The position numbers and the translations under genes are program-made. Shown here in pieces: positions 47,901 to 61,634 of a DNA stretch of 64,000 nt. The stretch is from the NCBI GenBank assembly GCA_963662155.1, contig OY759270.1, forward strand, positions 55,048,874 to 55,112,873, read 5' to 3'. This stretch comes from Lamellibrachia columna (Eukaryota > Annelida > Polychaeta > Sabellida > Siboglinidae). Below the pieces are notes generated by a model, which worked only from the letters and a program-made list of their open reading frames with translations, was not told the origin of the DNA and did not search any database. Positions within the stretch are counted from its first letter, which is position 1, and each line of letters starts with the position of its first letter.

Positions 47901-50900
47901 AACACTTGACTGGGTGGTGCACGCATTCATAAGTTGTCATTGTCATTGACACTGCCCTACCAACACTTCACTGGGTGGTGCACGCAGTCATAAGTTGTCA
48001 TTGTCATTGACACTGTCCTACCAACACTTGACTGGGTGGTGCACGCAGTCATAAGTTGTCATTGTCATTGACACTGTCCTACCAACACTTGACTGGGTGT
48101 TGCACGCAGTCATAAGTTGTCATTGTTATTGACACTGCCCTACCAACACTTGACTGGGTGGTGCACGCAGTCATAAGTTGTCATTGTCATTGACACTGCC
48201 CTACCAACACTTGACTGGGTGGTGCACGCAGTCATAAGTTGTCATTGTCATTGACACTGTCCTACCAACACTTGACTGGGTGGTGCACGCAGTCATAAGT
48301 TGTCATTGTTATTGACACTGCCCTACCAACACTTGACTGGGTGGTGCACGCAGTCATAAGTTGTCATTGTCATTGACACTGTCCTACCAACACTTGACTG
48401 GGTGGTGCACGCAGTCATAAGTTGTCATTGTTATTGACACTGCCCTACCAACACTTGACTGGGTGGTGCACGCAGTCATAAGTTGTCATTGTTATTGACA
48501 CTGCCCTACCAACACTTGACTGGGTGGTGCACGCAGTCATAAGTTGTCATTGTCATTGACACTGCCCTACCAACACTTGACTGGGTGGTGCACGCAGTCA
48601 TAAGTTGTCATTGTTATTGACACTGCCCTACCAACACTTGACTGGGTGGTGCACGCAGTCATAAGTTGTCATTGTCATTGACACTGTCCTACCAACACTT
48701 CACTGGGTGGTGCACGCAGTCATAAGTTGTCATTGTCATTGACACTGTCCTACCAACACTTGATTGGGTGGTGCACGCAGTCATAAGTTGTCATTGTTAT
48801 TGACACTGCCCTACCAACACTTGACTGGGTGGTGCACGCAGTCATAACTTTTCATTGTCATTGACACTACCCTACCAACACTTGACTGGGTGGTGCACGC
48901 AGTCATAAGTTGTCATTGTCATTGACACTGCCCTACCAACACTTGACTGGATGGTGCACGCAGTCATGAGGTGTCATTGTCATTGACACTGTCCTACCAA
49001 CACTTGACTGGGTGGTGCACGCAGTCATAAGTTGTCATTGTCATTGACACTGCCCTACCAACACTTGACTGGGTGGTGCACGCAGTCATAAGTTGTCATT
49101 GTCATTGACACTGCCCTACCAACACTTGACTGGGTGGTGCACGCAGTCATAAGTTGTCATTGTCATTGACACTGTCCTACCAACACTTGACTTTGTGGTG
49201 CACGCAGTCATAAGTTGTCATTGTCATTGACACTGCCCTACCAACACTTGACTGGGTGGTGCACGCAGTCATAAGTTGTCATTGTCATTGACACTGTCCT
49301 ACCAACACTTGACTGGGTGGTGCACGCAGTCATAAGTTGTCATTGTTATTGACACTGCCCTACCAACACTTGACTGGGTGGTGCACGCAGTCATAAGTTG
49401 TCATTGTCATTGACACTGCCCTACCAACACTTCACTGGGTGGTGCACGCAGTCATAAGTTGTCATTGTCATTGACACTGTCCTACCAACACTTGATTGGG
49501 TGGTGCACGCAGTCATAAGTTGTCATTGTTATTGACACTGCCCTACCAACACTTGACTGGGTGGTGCACGCAGTCATAAGTTTTCATTGTCATTGACACT
49601 ACCCTACCAACACTTGACTGGGTGGTGCACGCAGTCATAAGTTGTCATTGTCATTGACACTGCCCTACCAACACTTGACTGGATGGTGCACGCAGTCATG
49701 AGGTGTCATTGTCATTGACACTGTCCTACCAACACTTGACTGGGTGGTGCACGCAGTCATAAGTTGTCATTGTCATTGACACTGCCCTACCAACACTTGA
49801 CTGGGTGGTGCACGCAGTCATAAGTTGTCATTGTCATTGACACTGCCCTACCAACACTTGACTGGGTGGTGCACGCAGTCATAAGTTGTCATTGTTATTG
49901 ACACTGTCCTACCAACACTTGACTTTGTGGTGCACGCAGTCATAAGTTGTCATTGTCATTGACACTGCCCTACCAACACTTCACTGGGTGGTGCACGCAG
50001 TCATAAGTTGTCATTGTCATTGACACTGTCCTACCAACACTTGACTGGATGGTGCACGCAGTCATAAGTTGTCTTTGTCATTGACACTGCCCTACCAACA
50101 CTTGACTGGGTGGTGCACGCAGTCATAAGTTGTCATTGGCGTTGACACTGTCCTACCAACACTTGACTGGGTGGTGTACGCAGTCATGAGGAGTCATTGT
50201 CATTGACACTGCCCTACCAACACTTGACTGGGTGGTGCACGCAGTCATAAGTTGTCATTGTCATTGACACTGCCCTACCAACACTTGACTGGGTGGTGCA
50301 CGCAGTCATGATGTGTCATTGTCATTGACACTGCCCTACCAACACTTGACTGGATGGTGCACGCAGTCATAAGTTGTCATTGCCATTGACACTGCCCTAC
50401 CAACACTTGACTGGATGGTGCACGCAGTCATGAGGTGTCATTGTCATTGACACTGTCCTACCAACACTTGACTGGGTGGTGCACGCAGTCATAAGTTGTC
50501 ATTGTCATTGACACTGCCCTACCAACACTTGACTGGGTGGTGCACGCAGTCATAAGTTGTCATTGTCGTTGACACTGTCCTACCAACACTTGACTGGGTG
50601 GTGTACGCAGTCATGAGGTGTCATTGTCATTGACACTGCCCTACCAACACTTGACTGGGTGGTGCACGCAGTCATAAGTTGTCATTGTCATTGACACTGC
50701 CCTACCAACACTTGACTGGGTGGTGCACGCAGTCATGATGTGTCATTGTCATTGACACTGCCCTACCAACACTTGACTGGATGGTGCACGCAGTCATAAG
50801 TTGTCATTGTTATTGACACTGCCCTACCAACACTTGACTGGATGGTGCACGCAGTCATAAGTTGTCATTGTTATTGACACTGCCCTACCAACACTTGACT

Positions 50901-52174
50901 GGGTGGTGCACGCAGTCGTAAGTTGTTATTGTTATTGACACTGCCCCAACAACACTTGACTGGATGGTGCACGCAGTCATAAGTTGTCATTGTCGTTGAC
51001 ACTGTCCTACCAACACTTGACTGGGTGGTGCACGCAGTCATAAGTTGTCATTGTCATTGACACTGCCCTACCAACACTTGACTGGGTGGTGCACGCCGTC
51101 GTGAGGTGTCATTGTCATTGACACTGTCCTACCAACACTTGACTGGGTGGTGCACGCAGGCATAAGTTGTCATTGTCGTTGACACTGTCCTACCAACACT
51201 TGACTGGATGGTGCACGCAGTCATGAGGTGTCATTGTCATTGACACTGCCCTACCAACACTTGAATGGGTGGTGCACGCAGTCATAAGTTGTCATTGACA
51301 CTGCCCTACCAACACTTGACTGGGTGGTGCACGCAGTCATGAGTTGTCATTGTCATTGACACTGTCCTACCAACACTTGACTGGGAGGTGCACGCAGTCA
51401 TGAGTTGTCATTGTCATTGACACTGTCCTACCAACACTTGACTGGGAGGTGCACGCAGTCATAAGTTGTCATTGTCATTGACACTGCCCTACCAACACTT
51501 GACTGGGTGGTGCACGCAGTCATAAATTGTCACTGACACTGCCCTACCAACACTTGACTGGGTGGTGCACGCAGTCATGAGTTGTAATTGTCATTGACAC
51601 TGCCCTACCAACACTTGACTGGGTGGTGCACGCAGTCATGAGTTGTCATTGTCATTGTCATTGACACTGCCCTACCAACACTTGACTGAGTGGTGCACGC
51701 AGTCATGAGTTGTCATTGTCATTGACACTGCCCTACCAACACTTGACTGGGTGGTGCACGCAGTCATGAGTTGTCATTGTCATTGACACTGCCCTACCAA
51801 CACTTGACTGGGTGGTGCACGCAGTCATAAGTTGTCATTGTCATTGACACTGCCCTACAAACACTTGACTGGGTGGTGCACGCAGTCATAAGTTGTCATT
51901 GACACTGCCCTACCAACACTTGACTGGGTGGTGCACGCAGTCATGAGTTGTAATTGTCATTGACACTGCCCTACCAACACTTGACTGGGTGGTGCACGCA
52001 GTCATAAGTTGTCATTGACACTGCCCTACCAACACTTGACTGGGTGGTGCACGCAGTCATAAGTTGTCATTGTCATTGACACTGCCCTACCAACACTTGA
52101 CTGGGTGGTGCACGCAGTCATAAGCTCTCACGGTGGCTGCATGTTCTCCCGTCAACGCCGGACCACTCAGCTAG
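44940..52174 (+). mobile_element. Helitron-like non-autonomous element A with minisatellite core
   Basis: The left flank (about 44940-45245) is homologous to 53185-53496 of element B: cagtttcacat, ggctgacattttgtagg, gatattacgaaggaa, gtagattacgtaa, tacgtacaattg, tgttccgag, cacataag and tcgtacgg occur in the same order. The right end reads tctcccgtcaacgccggac, then 10 bases, then CTAG (52171-52174). A GC-rich hairpin a few bases before a terminal CTAG is the typical 3' end of Helitrons and Helentrons. The interior is the 61-bp array. No Rep/helicase coding is present, so it would be non-autonomous, like minisatellite-bearing Helitron-type elements known from bivalves and insects. Confidence 0.7.
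45245..52123. repeat. 61-bp minisatellite core of element A, about 113 copies
   Basis: The unit contains gcagtcataagttgtcattg, tcattgacactgccctacca and acacttgactgggtggtgca plus c. Frequent variants are tgag/taag, ttattg, ctgtcc and ctttg. A few units near 51290, 51530, 51890 and 52010 lack six or more bases (gttgtcattgacactg). Blocks of several units recur (for example around 48000-48900 and 49400-49700), pointing to segmental amplification. It is the longest array in the window. Confidence 0.97.
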
Positions 52175-52756
52175 GTGCTATAAATGTGTATCCAGGTTAT
52201 AGAATGCTTCCAAGAAAACACGAGGAGTGACGCACGAAGCGTTACGAGCAGTCCTCAGGATCTCACCCGACTGTCTACTAACGTCTTCTTTATTCACAGT
52301 AACTCTTCCGCCGGTGGAAATTACGTTTTAATACTTGGCACTTACTAACCACATCAAAACATACTTCAGTCGATTTGGTTATTGCAGTCCTCGAAGTTGG
52401 CGTCATCGCAGCCTCCCAGAAACCTGGACTGTATTTCTGTATTCCTGTAGAATGCCGTATAAAACATGCTGGCGAGGCATCATGGTAGTCGTTAAGTCTT
52501 GTGTCGGCCCAGCTGTACACGGTGTGTGGTCTGGCACGACAACGTCATCTTTTTTTAGCTACCTTACCTGCCACAATCACGAACTGTTCTATGTCGCAGC
52601 ATCCAGACGTGGCGTGGTGGTCTTTAGAACCGATACTAAAAGATCTCGTCTTGGATGCCATAGCAAAATGTTGCATATAAATTATAATTGCACTATCCCT
52701 TCAGTATCGTAATCTAGTAGCAGATCTGATCTTCTATGCTATACAGTAGTCTGTAA
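52175..52756. other. Unassigned sequence between the two Helitron-like elements
   Basis: Frames at 52335-52712 (+) and 52290-52520 (-) have no recognisable domain. No array. Confidence 0.4.
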
Positions 52757-52758
52757 GT

Positions 52759-53182
<424 letters not shown>

Positions 53183-53184
53183 AT

Positions 53185-55711
53185 CCTCATATCTCCGTCA
53201 GTTTCGCATATTTGAGGCTGATGTTTTGTAGGCACGCATGGTCCTGCGGATAGTTCGTACATTAACCCCCCAGCGTGGGGATATCACGAAGGAAGCTACG
53301 CAGGCGTTTGACGTAAATTACGTAGATTACGTAACTCAGACCAAAGGGAGTTCGTAGTTACGTACAATTGTTAGCACCGCTAGGCGAGTTGTCTACCTTT
53401 GTTCCGAGATCTACGTCAAACGTCCACATAAGTTACTTCGTTCGTACGGTATGAGCGCTTCTTGAAACAGGCAGACGCACGTGCCTTTTGGAGCACGAAG
53501 TTGTTGTTGCCCTGGGCATTGCTCTACCACAACTAGACTGGGCAGCACAAGAGTTATAAGTTGTTGTTGCCATTTGCATTGCTCTACCAAAACTAGACTG
53601 GGCAGCACAAGAGTTATAAGTTGTCATTGCCATTTGCATTGCTTTACCAAAACTAGACTGGGCAGCACAATAGTTATAAGTTGTCATTGCCATTTGCATT
53701 GCTTTACCAAAACTAGACTGGGCAGCACAAGAGTTATAAGTTGTCATTGCCATTTGCATTGCTCTACCAAAACTAGACTGGGCAGCACAAGAGTTATAAG
53801 TTGTCATTGCCATTTGTATTGCTCTACCACAACTAGACTGGGCAGCACAATAGTTATAAGTTGTCATTGCCATTTGCATTGCTCTACCAAAACTAGACTG
53901 GGCAGCACAATAGTTATAAGTTGTCATTGCCATTTGTATTGCTCTACCAAAACTAGACTGGGCAGCACAAAAGTTATAAGTTGTCATTGCCATTTGCATT
54001 GCTTTACCACAACTAGACTGGGCAGCACAATAGTTATAAGTTGTCATTGCCATTTGCATTGCTCTACCAAAACTAGACTGGGCAGCACAAGAGTTATAAG
54101 TTGTCATTGCCATTTGTATTGCTCTACCAAAACTAGACTGTGCAGCACAATAGTTATAAGTTGTCATTGCCATTTGCATTGCTTTACCAAAACTAGACTG
54201 GGCAGCACAAAAGTTATAAGTTGTCATTGCCATTTGCATTGCTCTACCACAACTAGACTGGGCAGCACAATAGTTATAAGTTGTCATTGCCATTTGCATT
54301 GCTCTACCAAAACTAGACTGGGCAGCACAAAAGTTATAAGTTGTCATTGCCATTTGCATTGCTCTACCACAACTAGACTAGGCAGCACAATAGTTATAAG
54401 TTGTCATTGCCATTTGTATTGCTCTACCAAAACTAGACTGGGCAGCACAAAAGTTATAAGTTGTCATTGCCATTTGCATTGCTCTACCACAACTAGACTG
54501 GGCAGCACAATAGTTATAAGTTGTTATTGCCATTTGCATTGCTCTACCAAAACTAGACTGGGCAGCACAAGAGTTATAAGTTGTCATTGCCATTTGTATT
54601 GCTCTACCAAAACTAGACTGGGCAGCACAATAGTTATAAGTTGTCATTGCCATTTGCATTGCTCTACCAAAACTAGACTGGGCAGCACAAGAGTTATAAG
54701 TTGTCATTGCCATTTGCATTGCTCTACCAAAACTAGACTGGGCAGCACAAGAGTTATAAGTTGTCATTGCCATTTGTATTGCTCTACCAAAACTAGTCTG
54801 GGCAGCAAAAGAGTTATAAGTTGTCATTGCCATTTGCATTGCTCTACCACAACTAGACTGGGCAGCAAAAGAGTTATAAGTTGGCATTGCCATTTGTATT
54901 GCTCTACCAAAACTAGACTGGGCAGCACAAGAGTTATAAGTTGTCATTGCCATTTGCATTGCTTTACCAAAGCTAGACTGGGCAGCACAAGAGTTATAAG
55001 TTGGCATTGCCATTTGTATTGCTCTACCAAAACTAGACTGGGCAGCACAATAGTTATAAGTTGTCATTGCCATTTGTATTGCTCTAACAATACTAGACTG
55101 GGCAGCACAAGAGTTATAAGTTGTCATTGCCATTTGCATTGCTCTACCACATCTAGACTGGGCAGCATAATAGTTATAATTTGGCATTGCCATTTGTATT
55201 GCTCTACCAAAACTAGACTGGGCAGCACAATAGTTATAAGTTGTCATTGCCATTTGCATTGCTTTACCAAAACTAGACTGGGCAGCACAAGAGTTATAAG
55301 TTGGCATTGCCATTTGCATTGCTCTACCAAAACTAGACTGGGCAGCACAAGAGTTATAAGTTGTCATTGCCATTTGCATTGCTCTACCAAAACTAGACTG
55401 GGCAGCACAAGAGTTATAAGTTGTCATTGCCATTTGTATTGCTCTACCAAAACTAGACTGGGCAGCACAAGAGTTATAAGTTGGCATTGCCATTTGCATT
55501 GCTCTACCAAAACTAGACTGGGCAGCACAATAGTTATAAGTTGTCATTGCCATTTGTATTGCTCTACCACAACTAGACTGGGCAGCACAAGAGTTATAAG
55601 TTGTCATTGCCATTTGCATTGCTCTACCACAACTAGACTGGGCAGCACAATAGTTATATGTTCTTGCAGTGGTTGTCTTTTCTCCCGGGCAACGCCGGAC
55701 AACTTGGCTAG
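53185..55711 (+). mobile_element. Helitron-like non-autonomous element B with minisatellite core
   Basis: The left flank is homologous to that of element A (cagtttcgcat, ggctgatgttttgtagg, gatatcacgaaggaa, gtagattacgtaa, tacgtacaattg, tgttccgag, cacataag). The 3' end reads tctcccgggcaacgccggac followed by aacttggCTAG (55708-55711) and then T. CCGGGCAACGCCGG is a hairpin, and hairpin plus CTAG before a T matches the Helitron/Helentron 3' end. The (CCTG)n at its left may be the true 5' part. No coding capacity. Confidence 0.72.
53497..55650. repeat. 60-bp minisatellite core of element B, about 36 copies
   Basis: The unit contains gagttataagttgtcattgc, catttgcattgctctaccaa and aactagactgggcagcacaa; every unit is exactly 60 bp. 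It aligns with the 61-bp unit of element A (ataagttgtcattg, ctaccaa, actgggtggtgca versus actgggcagca). Long frames (764 and 477 codons) are a by-product of the 60-bp period. Confidence 0.97.
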
Positions 55712-55989
55712 TTTTACAAAAAATATGAACATTCTCTTCTGTTATAGGAGCTGTCCAATTGCATTGTCCGTCTAGATATGTTCGTAACAAGACACCGGTT
55801 AGAATTTCCAACAGCTAACATTAGGACCTACTCAGTTTTAAATAGATGTCGGGCTACTGTTAGCACATTGTATTCAAATCAACATAGTTGTGATAAGTGT
55901 GTGGATGTACCTTCAGATCTGCAGTTCAAATGTGGCACGTCTCTTTCACAGCTGTTTTAAATGTTTTAATCTGCATGCCTGCGTTTCCC
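55712..55989. other. Unassigned sequence
   Basis: Nothing recognised in this spacer. Confidence 0.4.
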
Positions 55990-56361
55990 GCCTGCTTTAT
56001 ATGTTTTAATCTAGTATGACGTAAATGTTTTAATCTAGTATGACGTAAATGTTTTAATCTAGCATGACGTAAATGTTTTAATTTAGTATGACGTAAATGT
56101 TTTAATCTAGTATGACGTAAATGTTTTAATCTAGCATGACGTAAATGTTTTAATTTAGTATGACGTAAATGTTTTAATCTAGTATGACGTAAATGTTTTA
56201 ATTTAGTATCACGTAAATGTTTTAATCTAGTATGACGTAAATGTTTTAATTTAGTATCACGTAAATGTTTTAATCTAGTATGACGTAAATGTTTTAATCT
56301 AGTATGACGTAAATGTTTTAATTTAGTATGACGTAAATGTTTTAATCTAGTATGACGTAAA
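55990..56361. repeat. 24-bp minisatellite
   Basis: About 15 copies of a unit made of tagtatgacgtaaatgtttt plus aatc; variants aattt/aatct, agcatg and tatcac. Confidence 0.95.
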
Positions 56362-56650
56362 TGGTAAATTGTTTTATAATCTTGTTATTGTTTATATGTC
56401 CAGTGTGTCATGCGTGTTTGTTGTCTAGTCAGGTAGCTTGGCCTGTTACTGGGTCCTCGGACCTGTTGGAACTTAAATAACAGTGAAATAAATAAATAGT
56501 ATGCACTCTGCCCCGGATCATTTTTTAGAACCTGTTTTACTTAATGTGCGCATTAGTTACCAAAGTAGCAGTACCAAAAACGTGGACAGATGGCGCCTGC
56601 TGCACACGTTTTCAAATATGTACAAAGCATACCCAGTGGTTTAAAAATGT
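56362..56650. other. Unassigned sequence
   Basis: Nothing recognised. Confidence 0.4.
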
Positions 56651-58087
56651 CTTTGATGCAGGATATGATTGATGGCCGATGTAGGGACGACCCGCTAAGT
56701 CTGTCATGCAGGACATGGTTGATGGCCGATGTAGGGACGACCCGCTAAGTCTGTCATGCAGGACATGGTTGATGGCCGATGTATGGACGACCCGCTAAGT
56801 CTGTCATGCAGGACATGGTTGATGGCCGATGTAGGGACGACCCGCTAAGTCTGTCATGCAGGACATGTTTGATGGCCGATGTAGGGACGACCCGCTTAGT
56901 CTTTCATGCAGGACATGGTTGATGGCCGATGTAGGGACGACCCGCTAAGTCTGTCATGCAGGACATGGTTGATGGCCGATGTAGGGACGACCCGCTTAGT
57001 CTTTCATGCAGGACATGGTTGATGGCCGATGTAGGGACGACCCGCTTAGTCTTTCATGCAGGACATGGTTGATGTCCGATGTAGGGACGACCCGCTTAGT
57101 CTTTCATGCAGGACATGGTTCATGGCCGATGTAGGGACAACCCGCTTAGTCTTTCATGCAGGACATGGTTGATGGCCGATGTAGGGACGACCAGCTTAGT
57201 CTTTCATGCAGGACATGGTTGATGGCCGATGTAGGGACAACCCGCTTAGTCTTTCATGCAGGATATGGTTGATGGCCGATGTAGGGACAACCCGCTAAGT
57301 CTGTCATGCAGGACATAGTTGATGGCCGATGTAGGGACAACCCGCTTAGTATTTCATGCAGGACATGGTTGATGGCCGATGTAGGGACAACCCGCTAAGT
57401 CTGTCATGCAGGACATGGTTGATGGCCGATGTAGGGACGACCCGCTAAGTCTGTCATGCAGGACATGGTTGATGGCTGATGTATGGACGACCCGCTAAGT
57501 CTGTCATGCAGGACATGGTTGATGGCCGATGTAGGGACGACCCGCTAAGTCTGTCATGCAGGACATGTTTGATGGCTGATGTAGGGACGACCCGCTTAGT
57601 CTTTCATGCAGGACATGGTTGATGGCCGATGTAGGGACGACCCGCTAAGTCTGTCATGCAGGACATGGTTGATGGCCGATGTAGGGACGACCCGCTAAGT
57701 CTGTCATGCAGGACATGGTTGATGGCCGATGTAGGGACGACCCGTTTAGTCTTTCATGCAGGACATGGTTGATGGCCGATGTAGGGACGACCCGCTTAGT
57801 CTTTCATGCAGGACATGGTTGATGGCCGATGTAGGGACAACCCGCTTAGTCTTTCATGCAGGACATGGTTGATGGCCGATGTAGGGACGACCAGCTTAGT
57901 CTTTCATGCAGGACATGGTTGATGGCCGATGTAGGGACGACCCGCTAAGTCTGTCATGCAGGACATGGTTGATGGCCGATGTAGGGACAACCCGCTTAGT
58001 CTTTCATGCAGGATATGGTTGATGGCCGATGTAGGGACAACCCGCTAAGTCTGTCATGCAGGACATGGTTGATGGACGATGTAGGGA
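56651..58087. repeat. 50-bp minisatellite, about 28 copies
   Basis: The unit contains catgcaggacatggttgatg, gccgatgtagggacgacccg and ctaagtctgt. Two unit classes (ctaagtctgtc and cttagtctttc) are grouped in blocks; the order seen at about 56700-57200 is seen again at about 57400-57900, so a block of roughly 700 bp was duplicated. Confidence 0.96.
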
Positions 58088-58155
58088 TGAAATACTGAGA
58101 ACCATTTAATACACAACTAGACAATGTAATAACAATAACATAATAACAATACTAT

Positions 58156-58188
58156 AACAGCAACAACAGCAACAACAACAACAACAGC

Positions 58189-58221
<33 letters not shown>

Positions 58222-58230
58222 AATAACAGC
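58156..58230. repeat. (AAC)n microsatellite
   Basis: Imperfect run of aac with cagc interruptions. Confidence 0.93.
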
Positions 58231-58375
58231 CTGCGCTGTAACAACAACGACAATAATTTTTCATAATATGTAACTGCAAATATAAATTTTACCCAATAGT
58301 TTCACATACTGTCCTATCGAAGAATAGCTCTCTTCGGGAGTAATATTGGATATGGACGACAGATTTGGTTAGAGC

Positions 58376-58443
58376 GAACGGATTATTATGGTTAGACGGA
58401 TTATAATGGGTGGACGGATTATTAAGGGTGGATGGATTATCAT
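58376..58443. repeat. 18-bp short repeat
   Basis: About four diverged copies of acggattattatgggtgg. Confidence 0.8.
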
Positions 58444-58944
58444 GGGCGGTGTGGTCGGACCAACACCATGTTGCGAGAACTTGACGTTTGGCACAAGGTG
58501 GCAGCGAGAGAAAGTGGCGTTTCGATCGTCTGTTGTTCACTGAAAGAAGTCCAGGATTAACCGCGGCAGCTGAACCGTTAAATCATACCACGGGGCTCCC
58601 GCCAAGTAGAAATACATATGATTAGAGTCAGCAGTGTTGTATTGGTGATATGTTTTATGGTTTGCAGCACAAGTCAGTTTAGTTCACGTCCAAGTGTGCG
58701 TGTTTATAACAAGACGTTTAGTCACTCGACTAATAACCGACGCACCATAAATGTCAATGTCATAACTGCGGACATCATGTATTCGTCAAAAGGCTATTGT
58801 GTTTTAATATTCCGTACGCAACGCTCTGTGTTTCCGTTGACACAGCAGTTTGGATCCACTAAATCATTCATTGGATGAATCTCCCGACGCCGAGCCCCGT
58901 TGTTTACGTTCGTCTACTAAATAAGTATCAGCGGTAGACAGCGC
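58444..58944. other. Unassigned sequence
   Basis: A short ATT-started frame at 58618-58878 begins with a hydrophobic run but matches nothing I know; it lacks an ATG start at its head. Confidence 0.35.
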
Positions 58945-60210
58945 CACGAACACTCAGGTTGTCGTGCAAATGCTTTGTTCTAAGATGAAGTACCCGTTGG
59001 TCGAGTAAACGAACATTCAGGTCGTCGTGCAAATGAATTGTTCTAAGATGAAGTACACGTAGATCGTACAACGAACACTCAGGTCGTCGTACAAATGAAT
59101 TGTTCTAAGATGAAGTACACGTAGATCGTACAAAGAACACTCAGGTCGTCGTACAAATGAATTGTTCTAAGATGAAGTACACGTAGATCGTACAACGAAC
59201 ACTCAGGTCGTCGTACAAATGAATTGTTCTAAGATGAAGTACACGTAGATCGTACAAAGAACACTCAGGTCGTCGTACAAATGAATTGTTCTAAGATGAA
59301 GTACACGTAGATCGTACAACGAACACTCAGGTCGTCGTACAAATGAATTGTTCTAAGATGAAGTACACGTAGATCGTACAAAGAACACTCAGGTCGTCGT
59401 ACAAATGAATTGTTCTAAGATGAAGTACACGTAGATCGTACAACGAACACTCAGGTCGTCGTACAAACGAATTGTTCTAAGATGAAGTACACGTAGGTCG
59501 TGTAAACGAACATTCAGGTCGTCGTACAAATGAATTGTTCTATGATGAAGCTTTCGTAGATCGTGCCACGAACTTTCAGGTCGTCGTACAAATGAATTGT
59601 TCTAAGATGAAGTACACGTAGATCGTACAACGAACACTCAGGTCGTCGTACAAATGAATTGTTCTAAGATGAAGTACACGTAGATCGTACAAAGAACACT
59701 CAGGTCGTCGTACAAATGAATTGTTCTAAGATGAAGTACACGTAGATCGTACAACGAACACTCAGGTCGTCGTACAAATGAATTGTTCTAAGATGAAGTA
59801 CACGTAGATCGTACAGCGAACACTCAGGTCGTCGTACAAATGAATTGTTCTAAGATGAAGTACACGTAGATCGTACAACGAACACTCAGGTCGTCGTACA
59901 AATGAATTGTTCTAAGATGAAGTACACGTAGATCGTACAACGAACACTCAGGTCGTCGTACAAATGAATTGTTCTAAGATGAAGTACACGTAGATCGTAC
60001 AAAGAACACTCAGGTCGTCGTACAAATGAATTGTTATAAGATGACGTACACGTAGATCGTACAACGAACACTCAGGTCGTCGTACAAATGAATTGTTATA
60101 AGATGACGTACACGTAGATCGTACAACGAACACTCAGGTCGTCGTACAAATGAATTGTTCTAAGATGAAGTACACGTAGGTCGTGTAAACGAACATTCAG
60201 GTCGTCGTGC
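58945..60210. repeat. 62-bp tandem repeat, about 20 copies
   Basis: The unit contains acgaacactcaggtcgtcgt, acaaatgaattgttctaaga and tgaagtacacgtagatcgta plus ca. The caacg/caaag variant alternates strictly over several successive units (about 59060-59460), giving a 124-bp dimer period. The first, last and one middle unit (about 59480-59580) are the most diverged. Confidence 0.96.
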
Positions 60211-60411
60211 GTGTGCTTTTGTTGGAACAAGACATCTGTTTGACGACATTGAAAACGAAACGGCCGGAAAGGTGTTTTGTGCAAGTTTGGTGGTTACCAG
60301 GCGCGGACCCAGAGACGGGTGTGGGGGGGGCGCCGTTTTGCTTAAAAAATGTTTTTGGGCTTTACTCTTATTTGATAATTAACTTTAATGAAGCTGAGAG
60401 CACATCATTAC

Positions 60412-61015
60412 CACTGTGTTCAGCCACATCCTGAATTTGGCACTACCCAAGACATGCAAGCGTCCTGAAGTGCAAACGTGACGTCCACCCTGCAGACCCT
60501 GGCTATATTCTTCAAATACTGGGACATCAACGACCAGAGCAATCTACAGAAGAGATCAACATTCGAGGAGAAGCGAAGGAAAAGCAATGAGTGATGTTTT
60601 TGGCCTGCTGTGCGCGATCTCACGCTCTCATTTCATGGTTGCATTCTAAGTGAACCAGCGCGTGTTTGGGTTCGCCGTAGGCCCCAGTAAGCCGCTCCAG
60701 GGTTCTACACAGCATGTTCTCGTTATCAACATCAGACAAATTGCAGATGCGGAGTACAGCGAGATCTACAAGACGACTGCGGAGATGGTCAACATTGCTG
60801 GGACAGTGACAACGATCTGTCACTGTCCCATTTATAGACCACCTTCTCCGGGGAATTGACGCGAGATTCAACTCGATGACAAGGAAAGCCTTGCTTGGTC
60901 TGAAGCTCCGACCCAATAACGTGGGCAAGCTGACAGATGCTGACATAACCGACCTCTAAGAATGTTATTGCCATGACCTGTCCATGTCAGCTGATGTCAG
61001 ACTATGGAAGAAAAG
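60412..61015 (+). pseudogene. hAT-family transposase pseudogene (RNase H-like part to C-terminal part)
   Basis: In order, with several frame changes and stops: SHILNLALPKTCKRPEVQ, then STLQTLAIFFKYWD (60440-60530); SKPLQG (about 60690); YSEIYKTTAEMVNIAG (about 60755-60800); an intervening region; then ARFNSMTRKALLGLKLRP, VGKLTDADITDL and a stop, followed by CYCHDLSMSADVRLWKKR. From memory the order HxLNLxxxKxCxxPEVxxxxxTLxxIAxFF, TKPLQG, EFxxIYxxAxxLA, LxGLxLLPxxLxxLTdeDI and LPS...ELxxWKxKW is that of hAT-like transposase genes common in animals. The N-terminal zinc finger and first catalytic region were not found; the copy is non-functional. Confidence 0.72.
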
Positions 61016-61289
61016 AAGAAACAAAGTTCATAATTTACATGAAATAATGAATTCAACGTCAGGTTCCATGTTCCCAAATCCTTTCGGCATTTTTAACTTG
61101 TTGATGCTAATATCGGTCTTAAGTGCCTGATAATTCTACACTAAAACTGGTGCCAACCGGAACACGGAGCACCGTGCATCAAACTCGACATCAAAGCAAT
61201 TATTCACAAGAACAACATGAATAATCCAAACAAGAAATGCTTTTCATTAATCCTCCGAGCGCTCATTGAACAGCTACTGATTGATGCAA
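61016..61289. other. Unassigned sequence 3' of the hAT pseudogene
   Basis: Probably a decayed continuation of the transposase gene or its 3' flank; no motif is clear. Confidence 0.35.
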
Positions 61290-61584
61290 ACTAACCACAC
61301 ATATATGTACACTACACTAACCATACATATATGTACACTACACTAACCATACATATACGTACACTACACTAACCATACATATACGTACACTACACTAACC
61401 ATACATATACGTACACTACACTAACCATACATATATGTACACTACACTAACCATACATATACGTACACTACACTAACCATACATATATGTACACTACACT
61501 AACCATACGTATACGTACACTAGACTAACCACACATATACGTACACTACACTAACCATACGTATACGTACACTAGACTAACCAT

Positions 61585-61634
<50 letters not shown>

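Noticed and set aside
52335..52712. Frame of 125 codons between the Helitron-like elements
   Set aside because: No domain, and Cys/Ser-rich composition of the type that chance frames have here.
53481..55775. Frame of 764 codons (and 477 on the other strand)
   Set aside because: A by-product of the 60-bp array in the Helitron-like element B.
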